A DNA stretch of 7,407 bases from Myxococcales bacterium (GCA_020430865.1 JAGQIY010000371.1:1-7407), one strand, 5' to 3'. Numbered from the stretch's first letter, positions 1 through 7,187 are shown. Numbers and translations: made by a program. Notes: generated by a model from the sequence alone, not told the origin.

Positions 1-798
1 GCCGGCGGCCAGCGCCGCCTGGACGGCGCGGTCGACCCGTTCGCGATCTTCCGGGTGCACGCGGGTGAGGAAGCGTTCGTAGGTGACCTCGGCATCGGGA
101 GCTAGACCGAACAGCTGCCTCACGCGCACATCCCAGTTCAAGACCCCAGTGGAGACGTTGTAGTCCCAGATCCCGATACCCGAGGCTGCAGCGGCCAGCT
201 GCAGTCGCTCGGCCAGGTGCTCGCTGCGCTCGCGCGCGAGGCGTTGACGCTCGTAGAGCAGCGCGTTCTCGAGCGCCAGCGCACAACGGTTCGCGAGCTC
301 TTCGATCACACGCAGCGTGGCGTGGGTATGCCGTCGTCTGGACCCCCCAAAGACCAGGGTGAGCACGCCGAGCACGTTTCCGTGCGCAACCAGCGGGACG
401 CGAACCAATGAGTCGACACGCAGCGCCCGCAGTAGCTCGAGATGGTGGGCATCCCCCGCAGCTCGTTCCAGTGTCTCTGCGCTGATCTCGGCGCTGATCT
501 TGGGTAGGGCATCTCGAGCGACCGCGATCGAGCTCTTCATGCACTCAGGGACGGTCCGGCAGTACGCAGAAAGCTCGTCGGCGAGCGGCTGCTTGGCCGG
601 CTCCCGATGTCGCACGACCACGCGCTCGAGGGAGCCATCCTCGACGACCAGATCGAGCACGCTCCAGTCACCCAACGTCGGAACGACGAGCTCCGCGATC
701 TTGACCAGCATGGCTCTGAAGTCGGTCGCGCCGGCCAACAAAGCCCCGGCCTCGAGCAGGAGCTGAAACGCCTGCAGCGAGGTCTCGTCGCGTGCCAT
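1..798 (-). CDS. GAF-PAS signalling protein, N-terminal part (probable sensor histidine kinase or similar), truncated by window edge
   Basis: Translating the complement from the ATG at 798 gives 266 uninterrupted codons to base 1, so the gene continues outside the window. Residues about 20-180 read as a GAF domain: a beta strand around DWSVLDLVV (44-52), the core RVPLVAHGNVLGVLTLVFGG (133-152), and a closing helix ELANRCALALENALLYERQR. A charged signalling helix (about 182-200) leads into a PAS domain of the PAS_3 type (about 199-266), with GIGIWDYNVSTGVLNW (207-222) and the hallmark HPED at 248-251. There is no signal peptide or membrane segment in this part, so it is probably a cytoplasmic sensor. 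GAF-PAS N-termini usually precede a histidine kinase, and sometimes a phosphatase or cyclase; the output domain is not visible. It starts 7 bases after the stop of the upstream lipoprotein gene, which suggests co-transcription and perhaps translational coupling. No strong Shine-Dalgarno is seen. The domain calls are firm; the kinase assignment is inference. Confidence 0.85.
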   Translation of the reverse strand, partial: MARDETSLQAFQLLLEAGALLAGATDFRAMLVKIAELVVPTLGDWSVLDLVVEDGSLERVVVRHREPAKQPLADELSAYCRTVPECMKSSIAVARDALPKISAEISAETLERAAGDAHHLELLRALRVDSLVRVPLVAHGNVLGVLTLVFGGSRRRHTHATLRVIEELANRCALALENALLYERQRLARERSEHLAERLQLAAAASGIGIWDYNVSTGVLNWDVRVRQLFGLAPDAEVTYERFLTRVHPEDRERVDRAVQAALAAG

Positions 799-805
799 CT
801 CGTCT

Positions 806-1450
806 TCAGTCAGAGGACTTCTCCTTCAAGCTCTCGAGGAGCTTGCTGAAGTCAGCCCTCGCGGCCTCCACCGTGGCCTTTGGTCCCGTCAGCTTCAAGA
901 AATAGTTCCCCGAGGATGCAACCGTCGCAATGGCTCCGAGCATAGCAAATCCCGGCTTCGGTGGCTTCGGAGCCATGGGGCGTCCCGGCTGATACGTTCC
1001 CTCGATCTCGAACAGCGTCAGATCGATGTCTCCTACCTTGCGCTTGCTGGTCTTGCCAGCGTCCGGCGCCTTGCCGAACTGCCCCGCCCAGCGCTTCAAG
1101 TTGGGCTCCACGCCGCCCCCCAGGCTCGGACCGAAGTAGAACACCTCGAGCTGCGCATCCTCCTCGTCTCCTGCCGCCCTGGGATAGGCGTACGCCGCTC
1201 GACGCACGTCGCGGGCCCGCAGCGGTTGTCGGACCCAGGGCGCCGCGGCGTCCCAGGCAATCCTAAGCTCACCCCGAGGGACCGCGACTGCTGGTCGCTG
1301 CGCGGACGGCGCGGCCACCCGAGTGGCAGAAGGCCCCGCCTTGCTCTCGCTGCTGGCGCCTGACTTGCCTCGGTCACAACCGGTCGAGACGAGAACCAGC
1401 CACACCAACGCCCCAGCGCTGTGGATCACCGACGTGTGTCGCTTCGTCAT
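806..1450 (-). CDS. Uncharacterised lipoprotein, 214 aa
   Basis: I chose the ATG at 1450 because it places a signal peptide at the very N-terminus: MTKRH, a hydrophobic stretch to about residue 21, and the cleavage site VSTG-C25. The frame is open to an ATG at 1555, but that start would bury the signal under 35 extra residues. Position -3 of the lipobox is Ser, which is unusual, so lipidation is likely but not certain. Position +2 is Asp, which in enterobacteria retains lipoproteins in the inner membrane. A low-complexity linker (26-58) is followed by a globular domain (about 60-214) with the block YFGPSLGGGVEPNLKRWAGQF (105-125), a later GTYQPG, and GNYFLKLTGPKATVEAA (181-197) before a C-terminal helix. 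I have seen this pattern in hypothetical proteins of myxobacteria and planctomycetes, but I know of no function. It is followed 7 bases later by the GAF-PAS gene. Divergent partner: the copper monooxygenase at 1660. Confidence 0.8.
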   Translation of the reverse strand: MTKRHTSVIHSAGALVWLVLVSTGCDRGKSGASSESKAGPSATRVAAPSAQRPAVAVPRGELRIAWDAAAPWVRQPLRARDVRRAAYAYPRAAGDEEDAQLEVFYFGPSLGGGVEPNLKRWAGQFGKAPDAGKTSKRKVGDIDLTLFEIEGTYQPGRPMAPKPPKPGFAMLGAIATVASSGNYFLKLTGPKATVEAARADFSKLLESLKEKSSD

Positions 1451-1659
1451 GCGCGCAGTCTGCAGACCGCACACCAGGTGGTCCAGCGCATTGCGTCGTG
1501 GCAGAGCGATGCGGATGGGCTTGCAGACGTGCGCGAATCTCACGGTGGGGCGCAACCAAGCTGCAGCATGTTGCGCGGACCCCGAACGCGCTGGCCGAAA
1601 ACGCCATCGCCGCCCCCCATTTCCTTGTGGTTAGACGCCAGAATCGCGAACCTCGGCGA
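1451..1659. promoter_or_regulatory. Divergent intergenic region between lipoprotein and copper monooxygenase genes
   Basis: These 209 bases lie between two outward-facing start codons and must hold promoters for both directions unless transcription enters from elsewhere. I searched both strands by eye and found no convincing -35/-10 pair, no clear Shine-Dalgarno before either ATG, and no strong inverted repeat. The frame of the monooxygenase extends upstream to an ATG at 1498, but the peptide it would add looks non-coding. The regulatory role is inferred from gene layout only. Confidence 0.4.
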
Positions 1660-2859
1660 ATGGCACAGTACTCTTCTCTGATCGCGAGCGTGGCTGCGGC
1701 CGCCGCGATCGCTGCGTGCTCCAGCTCCGAGCCAGCGACCGATGGGACCCCAGACCAGCTGGTGATCCAAGCCGACGAGGTGAGCGTACCGGCCGGCAGC
1801 GAGCGCTACATGTGCTACGCGCAAACCCTGACCGAGGACGTGTACGTCGATCGCTTCGACTATGAGGCGAGCCCCTTGGTGCACCACTTCTTGCTGGCTC
1901 GGGCGCTGGCGCCCGAGCCCGAAGGGCTAGTGGACTGCAGCGACGTGCTCTTCCGGTTCAGCTGGCTGCCCCTGTTCGGCGCCGGCAAGGGCGACTCTTC
2001 GCTCGTGCTTCCCGACGACAGCGCGGTGGTCCTGCCGAAGGGCAGCCAGGTGCTGCTCCAGCTGCACCTGCTGAACTCCACCAACCAGGACATCTCGGGG
2101 CGCCCAGCCGTCAAGCTTCACACGACGCAAGACACCGGCCGCATGCCCGCGGGGATCTACGCGTTCGGCACCGACAAGATCTCGCTACAGCCGAACTCCA
2201 AGGCCAGCGTGAGCGATGACTGCACGATGACCGAAGACGTGGAGCTCTTCGGATTGCTCGCCCACATGCACTACCTGGGCGAGAACCTGAGCTTCGAGAC
2301 AGGCCCCGCTGGCGGACCGCTCGAGGAACGTTACCGCAAGGATCCGTGGAACTTCGACGCGCAGATCATCGAGCCGGTGAGCCTCACGCTGAAGGCTGGC
2401 GATCAGACCCGGGTGACCTGCAACTACGACAACGCTACCCCGTCTGACGTGAGCTTCGGCGAGAGCTCCAGCGACGAGATGTGCTTCCTGGTCGGCTTCG
2501 CGAAGAACCGCACGAACCTGGACGGCTGCCTGACCTTCGGAGGGGGAGGAGACCAGGACGCTGGGGTTCCACCGGACCCGGACGCGGGTGCTTGCGGCGA
2601 GCAACAGGAGAACCCCAACGGGATCGGCCGTGCCTGCACCAAAGGCGGGGGCGAGTGTGAGAGCGGACAGACGTGCTCCGCCGATCAGGGACAGACTCCC
2701 GACGGCGTACCTGGCTTCTGTCTGAAGATCGGCTGCAACGCCACGCCCGACTGCGGCGGGGGTGGCGCGACCTGCTGCGCCCCGGCCGAGGGAGGCGGCG
2801 TGATCAAGATCTGCGTGCCTGAGGCGTGCCGCCCCGCGGACTGTATCCCCGCGGAGTGA
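1660..2859 (+). CDS. Copper type II (PHM/dopamine beta-monooxygenase-like) monooxygenase lipoprotein with Cys-rich tail, 399 aa
   Basis: The family uses two mononuclear copper sites, O2 and a reductant such as ascorbate to hydroxylate an aliphatic carbon; the substrate here is unknown. The ATG at 1660 gives a signal peptide ending in the lipobox I17-A-A-C20, so the enzyme should be exported and lipid-anchored. All six copper ligands expected from PHM can be matched. For CuH they are His75-His76 (in LVHHFLL) and His136 (in LLQLHLLN). For CuM they are His202 and His204 (in AHMHYLGENLSFE) and Met274 (in SDEMCFLVGF). The N-terminal pattern VPAGSERYMCY (43-53) also fits the family. Cys254/Cys275 and Cys188/Cys290 sit where PHM has disulfides. 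Residues about 33-295 form the two-domain core. An Asp/Pro/Gly linker (294-311) is followed by a tail with 12 Cys (312-395). No amidating lyase (PAL) domain is present. The gene converges on the 2876-4873 gene, with 16 bases between stops and no visible terminator. Confidence 0.9.
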   Translation: MAQYSSLIASVAAAAAIAACSSSEPATDGTPDQLVIQADEVSVPAGSERYMCYAQTLTEDVYVDRFDYEASPLVHHFLLARALAPEPEGLVDCSDVLFRFSWLPLFGAGKGDSSLVLPDDSAVVLPKGSQVLLQLHLLNSTNQDISGRPAVKLHTTQDTGRMPAGIYAFGTDKISLQPNSKASVSDDCTMTEDVELFGLLAHMHYLGENLSFETGPAGGPLEERYRKDPWNFDAQIIEPVSLTLKAGDQTRVTCNYDNATPSDVSFGESSSDEMCFLVGFAKNRTNLDGCLTFGGGGDQDAGVPPDPDAGACGEQQENPNGIGRACTKGGGECESGQTCSADQGQTPDGVPGFCLKIGCNATPDCGGGGATCCAPAEGGGVIKICVPEACRPADCIPAE

Positions 2860-2875
2860 AGGTGGTGGGCGTCTC

Positions 2876-4873
2876 TCAGGGGCTGCAGATCGTGCCCACG
2901 CTCACGTTGTCGAAGCGCGCCGTGTACGCTCCAGAGCAGTTGCCGACGCAGCCACCCTGGAAGTACGGTCCACTGTAGTTCAGCGCTTGCCCGGTGTAGG
3001 TGGCGTCCACCTGGGTGCCCGAGAACCCGTAGCTCCCCGTGGCGGGATTGGAGAAGCTGCTCGAACCATCGCTCCGCGCCTCGAGCTTCCAGGTGTTGGT
3101 GTTCGCGCTGTAGGTGACGCGCGCGCTCAGGTAGTGGGTGGCCGTGAAGCCGCCGCTCTGGACCAGGTTCGTGATTGCACCGTTGCGCAAGCCATTCGTG
3201 AAGCGCACCAACCGTACCCCGCCATCGTTCGGTCCGAAGAGCACCGCGTAGCCCTTGGCGGTCGCGCTGGGACTGCATGTGCCGTCGTTGGCGTCGAGCC
3301 CCGTCGCCGAGTCGCTGGCGAGCACATAGGCAACCCCGACGGTTCTGCCGTTCTGGTTCGAACTGGATGAGCAGGCGAAGCCACCACTCGTCGAATCGCT
3401 GGGGTTGCTGCGCTGGAAGTTGAAACTCCAGACGATGTCCTGCCCCGCATTGGCGGACAGCACCGAGTCGTACAGCGAGGTGTCGTAAGCAGCGCCGCCA
3501 CCCGCCGTGGTCACGTACGCGTACCCCTGACCATGGTCGCTGCGGCTGCTCAGCACCTCGAGGCGCCCGGAGTAGATGCGAACTCCGTAGCTCGAACGCG
3601 TGATCGCGCGCCAGGGGCTACCGCTGATGGGGACGTCGAAGCCCTTGGTGTACGAGCTAGAGGAAGGCGTGCCAAAGGAGTCGCTGAACACGGGGGTCAG
3701 GGTAGTGGGACAAGGAGGGCGGCAGGTCCCGCTGGCATCGCAGCTTTCACCCGCACCGCAGTCACTGCTCGACCGGCACTCGACGCAGGTCGAGCTAGCT
3801 CCGAGATCCATGCAGTAGGGTGTGGCGCCGCTGCATGCCGAGCAGGTCGCGCCACACGCGGAGTCCGACTTGCAGACCTCACAGGCGCTGCCCGTGCACC
3901 GCTGGTTGCTTCCGCACGGCGCACAGCTCGCCCCACAGTGAGCGTCACTGGTACACGCTTGACAGCTCCCAGCGACACAACGCTTTCCAGTGCCACACTG
4001 GGCGTTGGTCAAGCACTCGACGCAGGTGAAGCTGGTCTGATCACAGTGCTGCCCCGAGCTCTGGCAATTCGCGCAAGCCGCTCCACACCGCGTGTCGGTG
4101 TCGCAGATGGTGCAGGTCCCTGCGGCGCAGTAGTTGCCGCTGCCGCAGTTCTGGTCGCTCGAGCAGTCCAAGCACTTGGCGGCGGCGCAGCCGAAGGCAC
4201 AGGTTTCATCGCTGTAGGAGTAGTCGCACCCGCCTTCGCCACAGGTCCCGGTCTGTGAGTAGTGGCGCAGTGAGCTCGCGGAAGCGCAGGCATCTGCTGG
4301 CGGCGTCACGCAGCTCACTCCGGCGCACGGGTCGTTCACGCACGCTCCCTGGTCGCATCCGTCGGCACAGCTCAGCGTCTGGGAGGTGTAGTCGCAGTCC
4401 CCCCCGGTGCAGGTTCCCTGGGGATCATAGGCGATCAGATCGCTCCCGTTGCACGCGTTGTCGGGCGGCGTGTTGCAGGTGACGCCAGCGCACGGATCCC
4501 CGACACAAGCCCCGTCGACGCAGCCATCGCTGCAGGCGACTCGTTGCTCGGCGTAGCTACACGCGCCGTTGTCGCAGACTCCAGGGACCTGATAGCTGAT
4601 GAGCACGTCGGGATCCGCCACATCGCAGCGGCTCTCCGGCGGAACCGTGCAGGTGACGCCTTCACACGAAAAGGTCGCCCCAGAGTTGCCCTCACCCCCG
4701 ACTCCCGATCCGCCCGTGCCGCCACTGCCAGCGCTTGCACCGCTTCCGGCGTTGGCCGAGCCGGCACTGCCCCCGCTGCCCGCTGCGCCTTGACCACCGG
4801 GGGAGCCCGTCGAGGCAGCGCTGCATGCCCCCAAGAGCACCAAGTACGTCATCCCAAGCAAGCGTTTGGTCAT
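2876..4873 (-). CDS. Large Cys-module surface lipoprotein with C-terminal concanavalin/LamG-like domain, 665 aa
   Basis: The start at 4873 puts MTKRLLGMTYLVLLGAC at the N-terminus with a textbook lipobox L14-G-A-C17; an ATG three codons upstream (4882) and the one at 4927 are alternatives. AGGATGAG lies a few bases upstream as a possible ribosome site. Residues 18-66 are a Gly/Ser/Ala linker. Three 8-Cys modules of 58, 55 and 52 residues begin at Cys70, Cys128 and Cys183, with the theme CxGVxCxxPPxxxC. Six smaller modules follow (237-384), in the Cys-count order 4-6-4-6-6-4. The C-terminal part (about 393-665) is Ser/Gly/aromatic-rich, opens with FSDSF and closes with ARFDNVSVG. That layout resembles concanavalin-like (LamG/DUF1080-type) beta sandwiches that bind glycans or proteins. 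No catalytic motif was recognised. An adhesin or surface-recognition role is inference. It is the last of three same-strand lipoprotein genes, 73 bases after the phosphoesterase. Confidence 0.85.
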   Translation of the reverse strand: MTKRLLGMTYLVLLGACSAASTGSPGGQGAAGSGGSAGSANAGSGASAGSGGTGGSGVGGEGNSGATFSCEGVTCTVPPESRCDVADPDVLISYQVPGVCDNGACSYAEQRVACSDGCVDGACVGDPCAGVTCNTPPDNACNGSDLIAYDPQGTCTGGDCDYTSQTLSCADGCDQGACVNDPCAGVSCVTPPADACASASSLRHYSQTGTCGEGGCDYSYSDETCAFGCAAAKCLDCSSDQNCGSGNYCAAGTCTICDTDTRCGAACANCQSSGQHCDQTSFTCVECLTNAQCGTGKRCVAGSCQACTSDAHCGASCAPCGSNQRCTGSACEVCKSDSACGATCSACSGATPYCMDLGASSTCVECRSSSDCGAGESCDASGTCRPPCPTTLTPVFSDSFGTPSSSSYTKGFDVPISGSPWRAITRSSYGVRIYSGRLEVLSSRSDHGQGYAYVTTAGGGAAYDTSLYDSVLSANAGQDIVWSFNFQRSNPSDSTSGGFACSSSSNQNGRTVGVAYVLASDSATGLDANDGTCSPSATAKGYAVLFGPNDGGVRLVRFTNGLRNGAITNLVQSGGFTATHYLSARVTYSANTNTWKLEARSDGSSSFSNPATGSYGFSGTQVDATYTGQALNYSGPYFQGGCVGNCSGAYTARFDNVSVGTICSP

Positions 4874-4897
4874 CCCGCTCATCCTAGCAGAGGCCGA

Positions 4898-4909
4898 GCG
4901 GCCGGCCGC
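4898..4909. repeat. 12-base perfect palindrome GCGGCCGGCCGC in the phosphoesterase/Cys-module spacer
   Basis: The palindrome sits in the 73-base gap between the phosphoesterase stop (4947) and the ATG at 4873. It could be an operator half or an mRNA hairpin, but it has no U-run and so is not a rho-independent terminator. In GC-rich DNA a palindrome of this composition may arise by chance. Confidence 0.35.
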
Positions 4910-4946
4910 ATGCCTTGTGGGGCACACGCCCGCAACTCCGAGAGAC

Positions 4947-6506
4947 TCAGCGCACCTTCAGCACGCCGAGACGCTGGCCCCAGCGCAGCACGTGTTCGGA
5001 CTGCCCCAGGGTGTCGTGGGAGATCCGCTTGGCGTAGCTCGGGAGCCGCTGCGCTACGGCAGCCATCTCGGGGTGCTCACCACCGAAGCGGGCTCGGCTG
5101 AGCAGGCGCTGCTTCGAGATACTGAGCTGAGGCAGGATCGGCGCCGGCGCCGGGCGCTCGAGGAAGTAGGGGTCGATGCAGGCAGAGAAGTCATTCGCGG
5201 CGGCGACGCGATCGTTCAGGTACGGGATCCCGAAACGCGTCGAGAGCGTCTTGGCGATCGAGGCGTGCTCGAGCTGGGCACTGACCACGCATCCCCTTCG
5301 CACGTGAGGTCCGAGCACGATGCTTGGCACGCGGAACCCAAGCTGCTGGAAATCGGAGCGCTCGTCCGTGGTCTTGGGCGGCGGCACGTGATCATAGAAG
5401 CCGCCGTGCTCGTCGTAGGTGATCACGAACAGGCACTTATTCCACACGGAACTGGCAGCCAGCGCACCGACGATGGTGGAGATCAGCGCTTGCCCCAGCT
5501 GCACGTCGTGATCCGGGTGATCGTCGTTCGCGCCGGCGCCGAAGAATTGAGGGTCAATCAGCGAGAACTGCGGCAGCGAGCCGCTCATGCAGGCCTCGAA
5601 GAACTCCTCGATGGACTGGTTCCCAGAGGTCTTGCCGAGGCCCCCCAGCGCCCAGGCCAGATCGTGGTAGTAGTTGACGTTCGAGATCCCCGCGTCGTTC
5701 AGCCGCGCCCAGATCGACTTCGAGTTCAGGCCGAACTGCGGCAGGTTGGATTTGCCACCGTTCGACGAACCGCAGTGCAGGTAGAAGCGGTTGGGCCAAG
5801 TGGGGCCCATCACCGACGCGTAGTAGCGATCGCAGATCGCGCCCGCATCAGCCAGGGCGTAGGTCACCGGGATCTGGCTCCGGATGTGGTAACCCATCAC
5901 GTCTTCCTGAGAGCCCCCGGCGTGCTCCAGCACGAAGCCGTCGTTCTTACCGCCGTTGAACTGGTTGTGACAGGCGTCCCAGCCGTGGGGAGGATCTTCG
6001 GGAGTGAAATCGTCGAGCTGGTGGACGAACACCTGTCCGCCGTTGGGTGCTGGGTTCGTCTCGTTCCCCGTCAGACCGTCCACGCTCAAGCCTTCGATGA
6101 ACTTCAGCGATCCCAGGTAGTGGTCGAAGGAGCGGTTCTCCATGCACAGCACCACGACGTGCTCGATCTTCGAGAGCAGCTGAGAAGGCGTGAGGCCGTT
6201 CGTCGCCGTGCAGCTCGGCTCTCCGCCCTCGCCACCGGTGCCACCGGTGCCGGCTTCGCCTGCTGCCCCTCCCTCACCCGCGGCTCCTCCACCGCCGGTT
6301 CCTCCCGGATTCGTTCCGCCGGTCGCGCCCACGCCCCCGCTGCCGGCCAGCCCGCCGCTGCCCCCGGTGGTGCCCCCGGCTCCCCCCGAGCCCGTGCTGG
6401 TCGTCGCCTCGCCATCGGAGCCACACCCGATCACGCTGCCGCTGACCGTCGCCCCCAACCCCGCCAGCACGCTGCGTCGGGTGATGCCTCGCCTTTTCTT
6501 GCTCAT
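4947..6506 (-). CDS. Tat-exported phosphoesterase lipoprotein of the phospholipase C / acid phosphatase AcpA family (PF04185), 519 aa
   Basis: The family hydrolyses phosphomonoesters or phospholipid headgroups outside the cytoplasm. The ATG at 6506 gives a twin-arginine signal, ITRRSVLAGLG (8-18), and a lipobox V25-I-G-C28; GAAGAG lies upstream as a ribosome site. The frame is open to 6590, but that start would bury the signal. A Gly-rich linker (39-96) precedes the catalytic domain (about 113-450). Visible family motifs are ENRSFDHYLG (123-132, metal-binding Glu-Asn), GPTWPNRFYLH (234-244, with Thr236 at the nucleophile position), NDDHPDHD (327-334), YDEHGGFYDHV (364-374, metal-binding Asp365-Glu366) and EHASIAKTL (413-421). 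All expected active-site positions are present, so the enzyme should be active. Thr as nucleophile recalls PlcH-type phospholipases, whereas AcpA uses Ser. The substrate cannot be decided from sequence. The Tat signal fits export of a folded, metal-loaded enzyme. It lies 103 bases after the small Cys-rich lipoprotein gene. Confidence 0.93.
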   Translation of the reverse strand: MSKKRRGITRRSVLAGLGATVSGSVIGCGSDGEATTSTGSGGAGGTTGGSGGLAGSGGVGATGGTNPGGTGGGGAAGEGGAAGEAGTGGTGGEGGEPSCTATNGLTPSQLLSKIEHVVVLCMENRSFDHYLGSLKFIEGLSVDGLTGNETNPAPNGGQVFVHQLDDFTPEDPPHGWDACHNQFNGGKNDGFVLEHAGGSQEDVMGYHIRSQIPVTYALADAGAICDRYYASVMGPTWPNRFYLHCGSSNGGKSNLPQFGLNSKSIWARLNDAGISNVNYYHDLAWALGGLGKTSGNQSIEEFFEACMSGSLPQFSLIDPQFFGAGANDDHPDHDVQLGQALISTIVGALAASSVWNKCLFVITYDEHGGFYDHVPPPKTTDERSDFQQLGFRVPSIVLGPHVRRGCVVSAQLEHASIAKTLSTRFGIPYLNDRVAAANDFSACIDPYFLERPAPAPILPQLSISKQRLLSRARFGGEHPEMAAVAQRLPSYAKRISHDTLGQSEHVLRWGQRLGVLKVR

Positions 6507-6558
6507 AGCTCGCTCTTCACCGCCGAGCCGGCGCTCACGCCAGCCTCCCAGGCACGCC

Positions 6559-6564
6559 AGTATA
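6559..6564 (-). promoter_or_regulatory. Possible -10 element (TATACT) upstream of the phosphoesterase gene
   Basis: Read on the minus strand, TATACT matches the sigma70 -10 consensus at five of six bases and lies about 52 bases before the ATG at 6506. No good -35 hexamer stands 16-18 bases upstream, so this is weak. If real, the phosphoesterase gene could be transcribed separately from the small lipoprotein gene before it. Confidence 0.25.
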
Positions 6565-6609
6565 CCGGGTAAGCAGCGATTCGCTCCCACCCCTGGCGCT
6601 CACCAGACC

Positions 6610-7020
6610 TCAAGGGGCGGAGACTCCGCGGCACAGCCCCGATTCGCAAGTCGCCTCCCGCTGGTAGGGCGACCACAGGATCTCGCCGCAGTGATTGCGT
6701 TCCCAGGCATCCTCCAGCGGCCGCAGAGCTCGAAGAGAGGACTTCGCCACGGCGTCGGGACAGACCCGAACGAGCGCGTTGGGACACTCGTGGCCGCCGT
6801 ACAAGTCGCAGTCCGCGTCGGTCTCGCAGCGCTGGGGCTGCTTCGCGAGCCGCGCCTGTTCCCGGCGCAGGTCCCGGCGAATGGTCGCGCAACTCGAGCC
6901 GCTAGACGCGGATGCGACGGGTAATGCCTCGGATGCAGCGCTGGAGGCCACTGGCAGCGTCTCGCTCTGGCGCTGGCAGGCGAGGAGGAGCGGAAAGCAG
7001 AGCCAGGTCAGGGAGCGCAC
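6610..7020 (-). CDS. Small Cys-rich lipoprotein, 136 aa, GTG start
   Basis: The start codon at 7020 is GTG; it begins a compact signal peptide (residues 1-14, SLTWLCFPLLLA) with the lipobox L12-L-A-C15. Residues 21-40 are an imperfect tandem decapeptide (TLPVASSAAS, then EALPVASASS) forming a linker. A short charged helix (about 46-62) follows. The mature part contains eight further Cys (44, 65, 71, 79, 87, 111, 125, 130), an even number that suits four disulfides in an oxidising compartment. The pattern RCETDADCDLYGGHECP (64-80) resembles CxTDxDC segments found in small exported myxobacterial proteins. I do not recognise a functional family. It is the first of three same-strand lipoprotein genes. 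No convincing Shine-Dalgarno or promoter was identified upstream; the tRNA-Gly promoter on the other strand is about 140 bases away. Confidence 0.75.
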   Translation of the reverse strand: MRSLTWLCFPLLLACQRQSETLPVASSAASEALPVASASSGSSCATIRRDLRREQARLAKQPQRCETDADCDLYGGHECPNALVRVCPDAVAKSSLRALRPLEDAWERNHCGEILWSPYQREATCESGLCRGVSAP

Positions 7021-7158
7021 GTCCCGAGTCTACGCTCGCGGACCGCCCGGCCTTTCCGGGGTTTGGGGGTGAGGCGCGCTGCTCGGCGCGGGGCGGTGCC
7101 AGGGCTGAAACGCAACCCACGAACCATTGGAACGACCACAGAAATGTTTCGTGTCGCC

Positions 7159-7187
7159 TTGACAGAAGCCCCGTCGCCCAATACAAG
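7159..7187 (+). promoter_or_regulatory. Sigma70-type promoter for tRNA-Gly
   Basis: TTGACA (7159-7164) is a perfect -35 hexamer. It is followed by a 17-base spacer and the -10 hexamer TACAAG (7182-7187, four of six consensus matches). The expected transcription start is near 7194, about 23 bases before the mature tRNA. Optimal spacing plus a consensus -35 just before a stable-RNA gene make this the best-supported promoter in the window. Confidence 0.8.

Noticed and set aside
217..849. Several short plus-strand frames at the left end
   Set aside because: The minus strand holds a continuous GAF-PAS coding frame through this region, which explains it fully.
1498..1659. Upstream extension of the monooxygenase to an ATG at 1498
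   Set aside because: It would put 54 residues of unlikely composition before a clear signal peptide and lipobox that begin at 1660.
2860..2875. A bidirectional terminator between the convergent genes
   Set aside because: The 16-base gap contains no inverted repeat and no T-run.
3533..4258. A plus-strand open frame of 241 codons
   Set aside because: It is antisense to the Cys-module lipoprotein; it has a shadow composition (Ala/Arg/Thr) and no recognisable signal or domain.
4866..6572. A 568-codon open frame on the plus strand
   Set aside because: It is antisense to the phosphoesterase, whose motifs are unmistakable. The plus-strand translation has no domain, is rich in Arg/Ala/Val, and is a by-product of high-GC third codon positions.
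6190..6924. A plus-strand frame encoding a Pro-rich protein
   Set aside because: The Pro/Ala run is simply the complement of the Gly-rich linker of the phosphoesterase, and the frame crosses two well-supported minus-strand genes.
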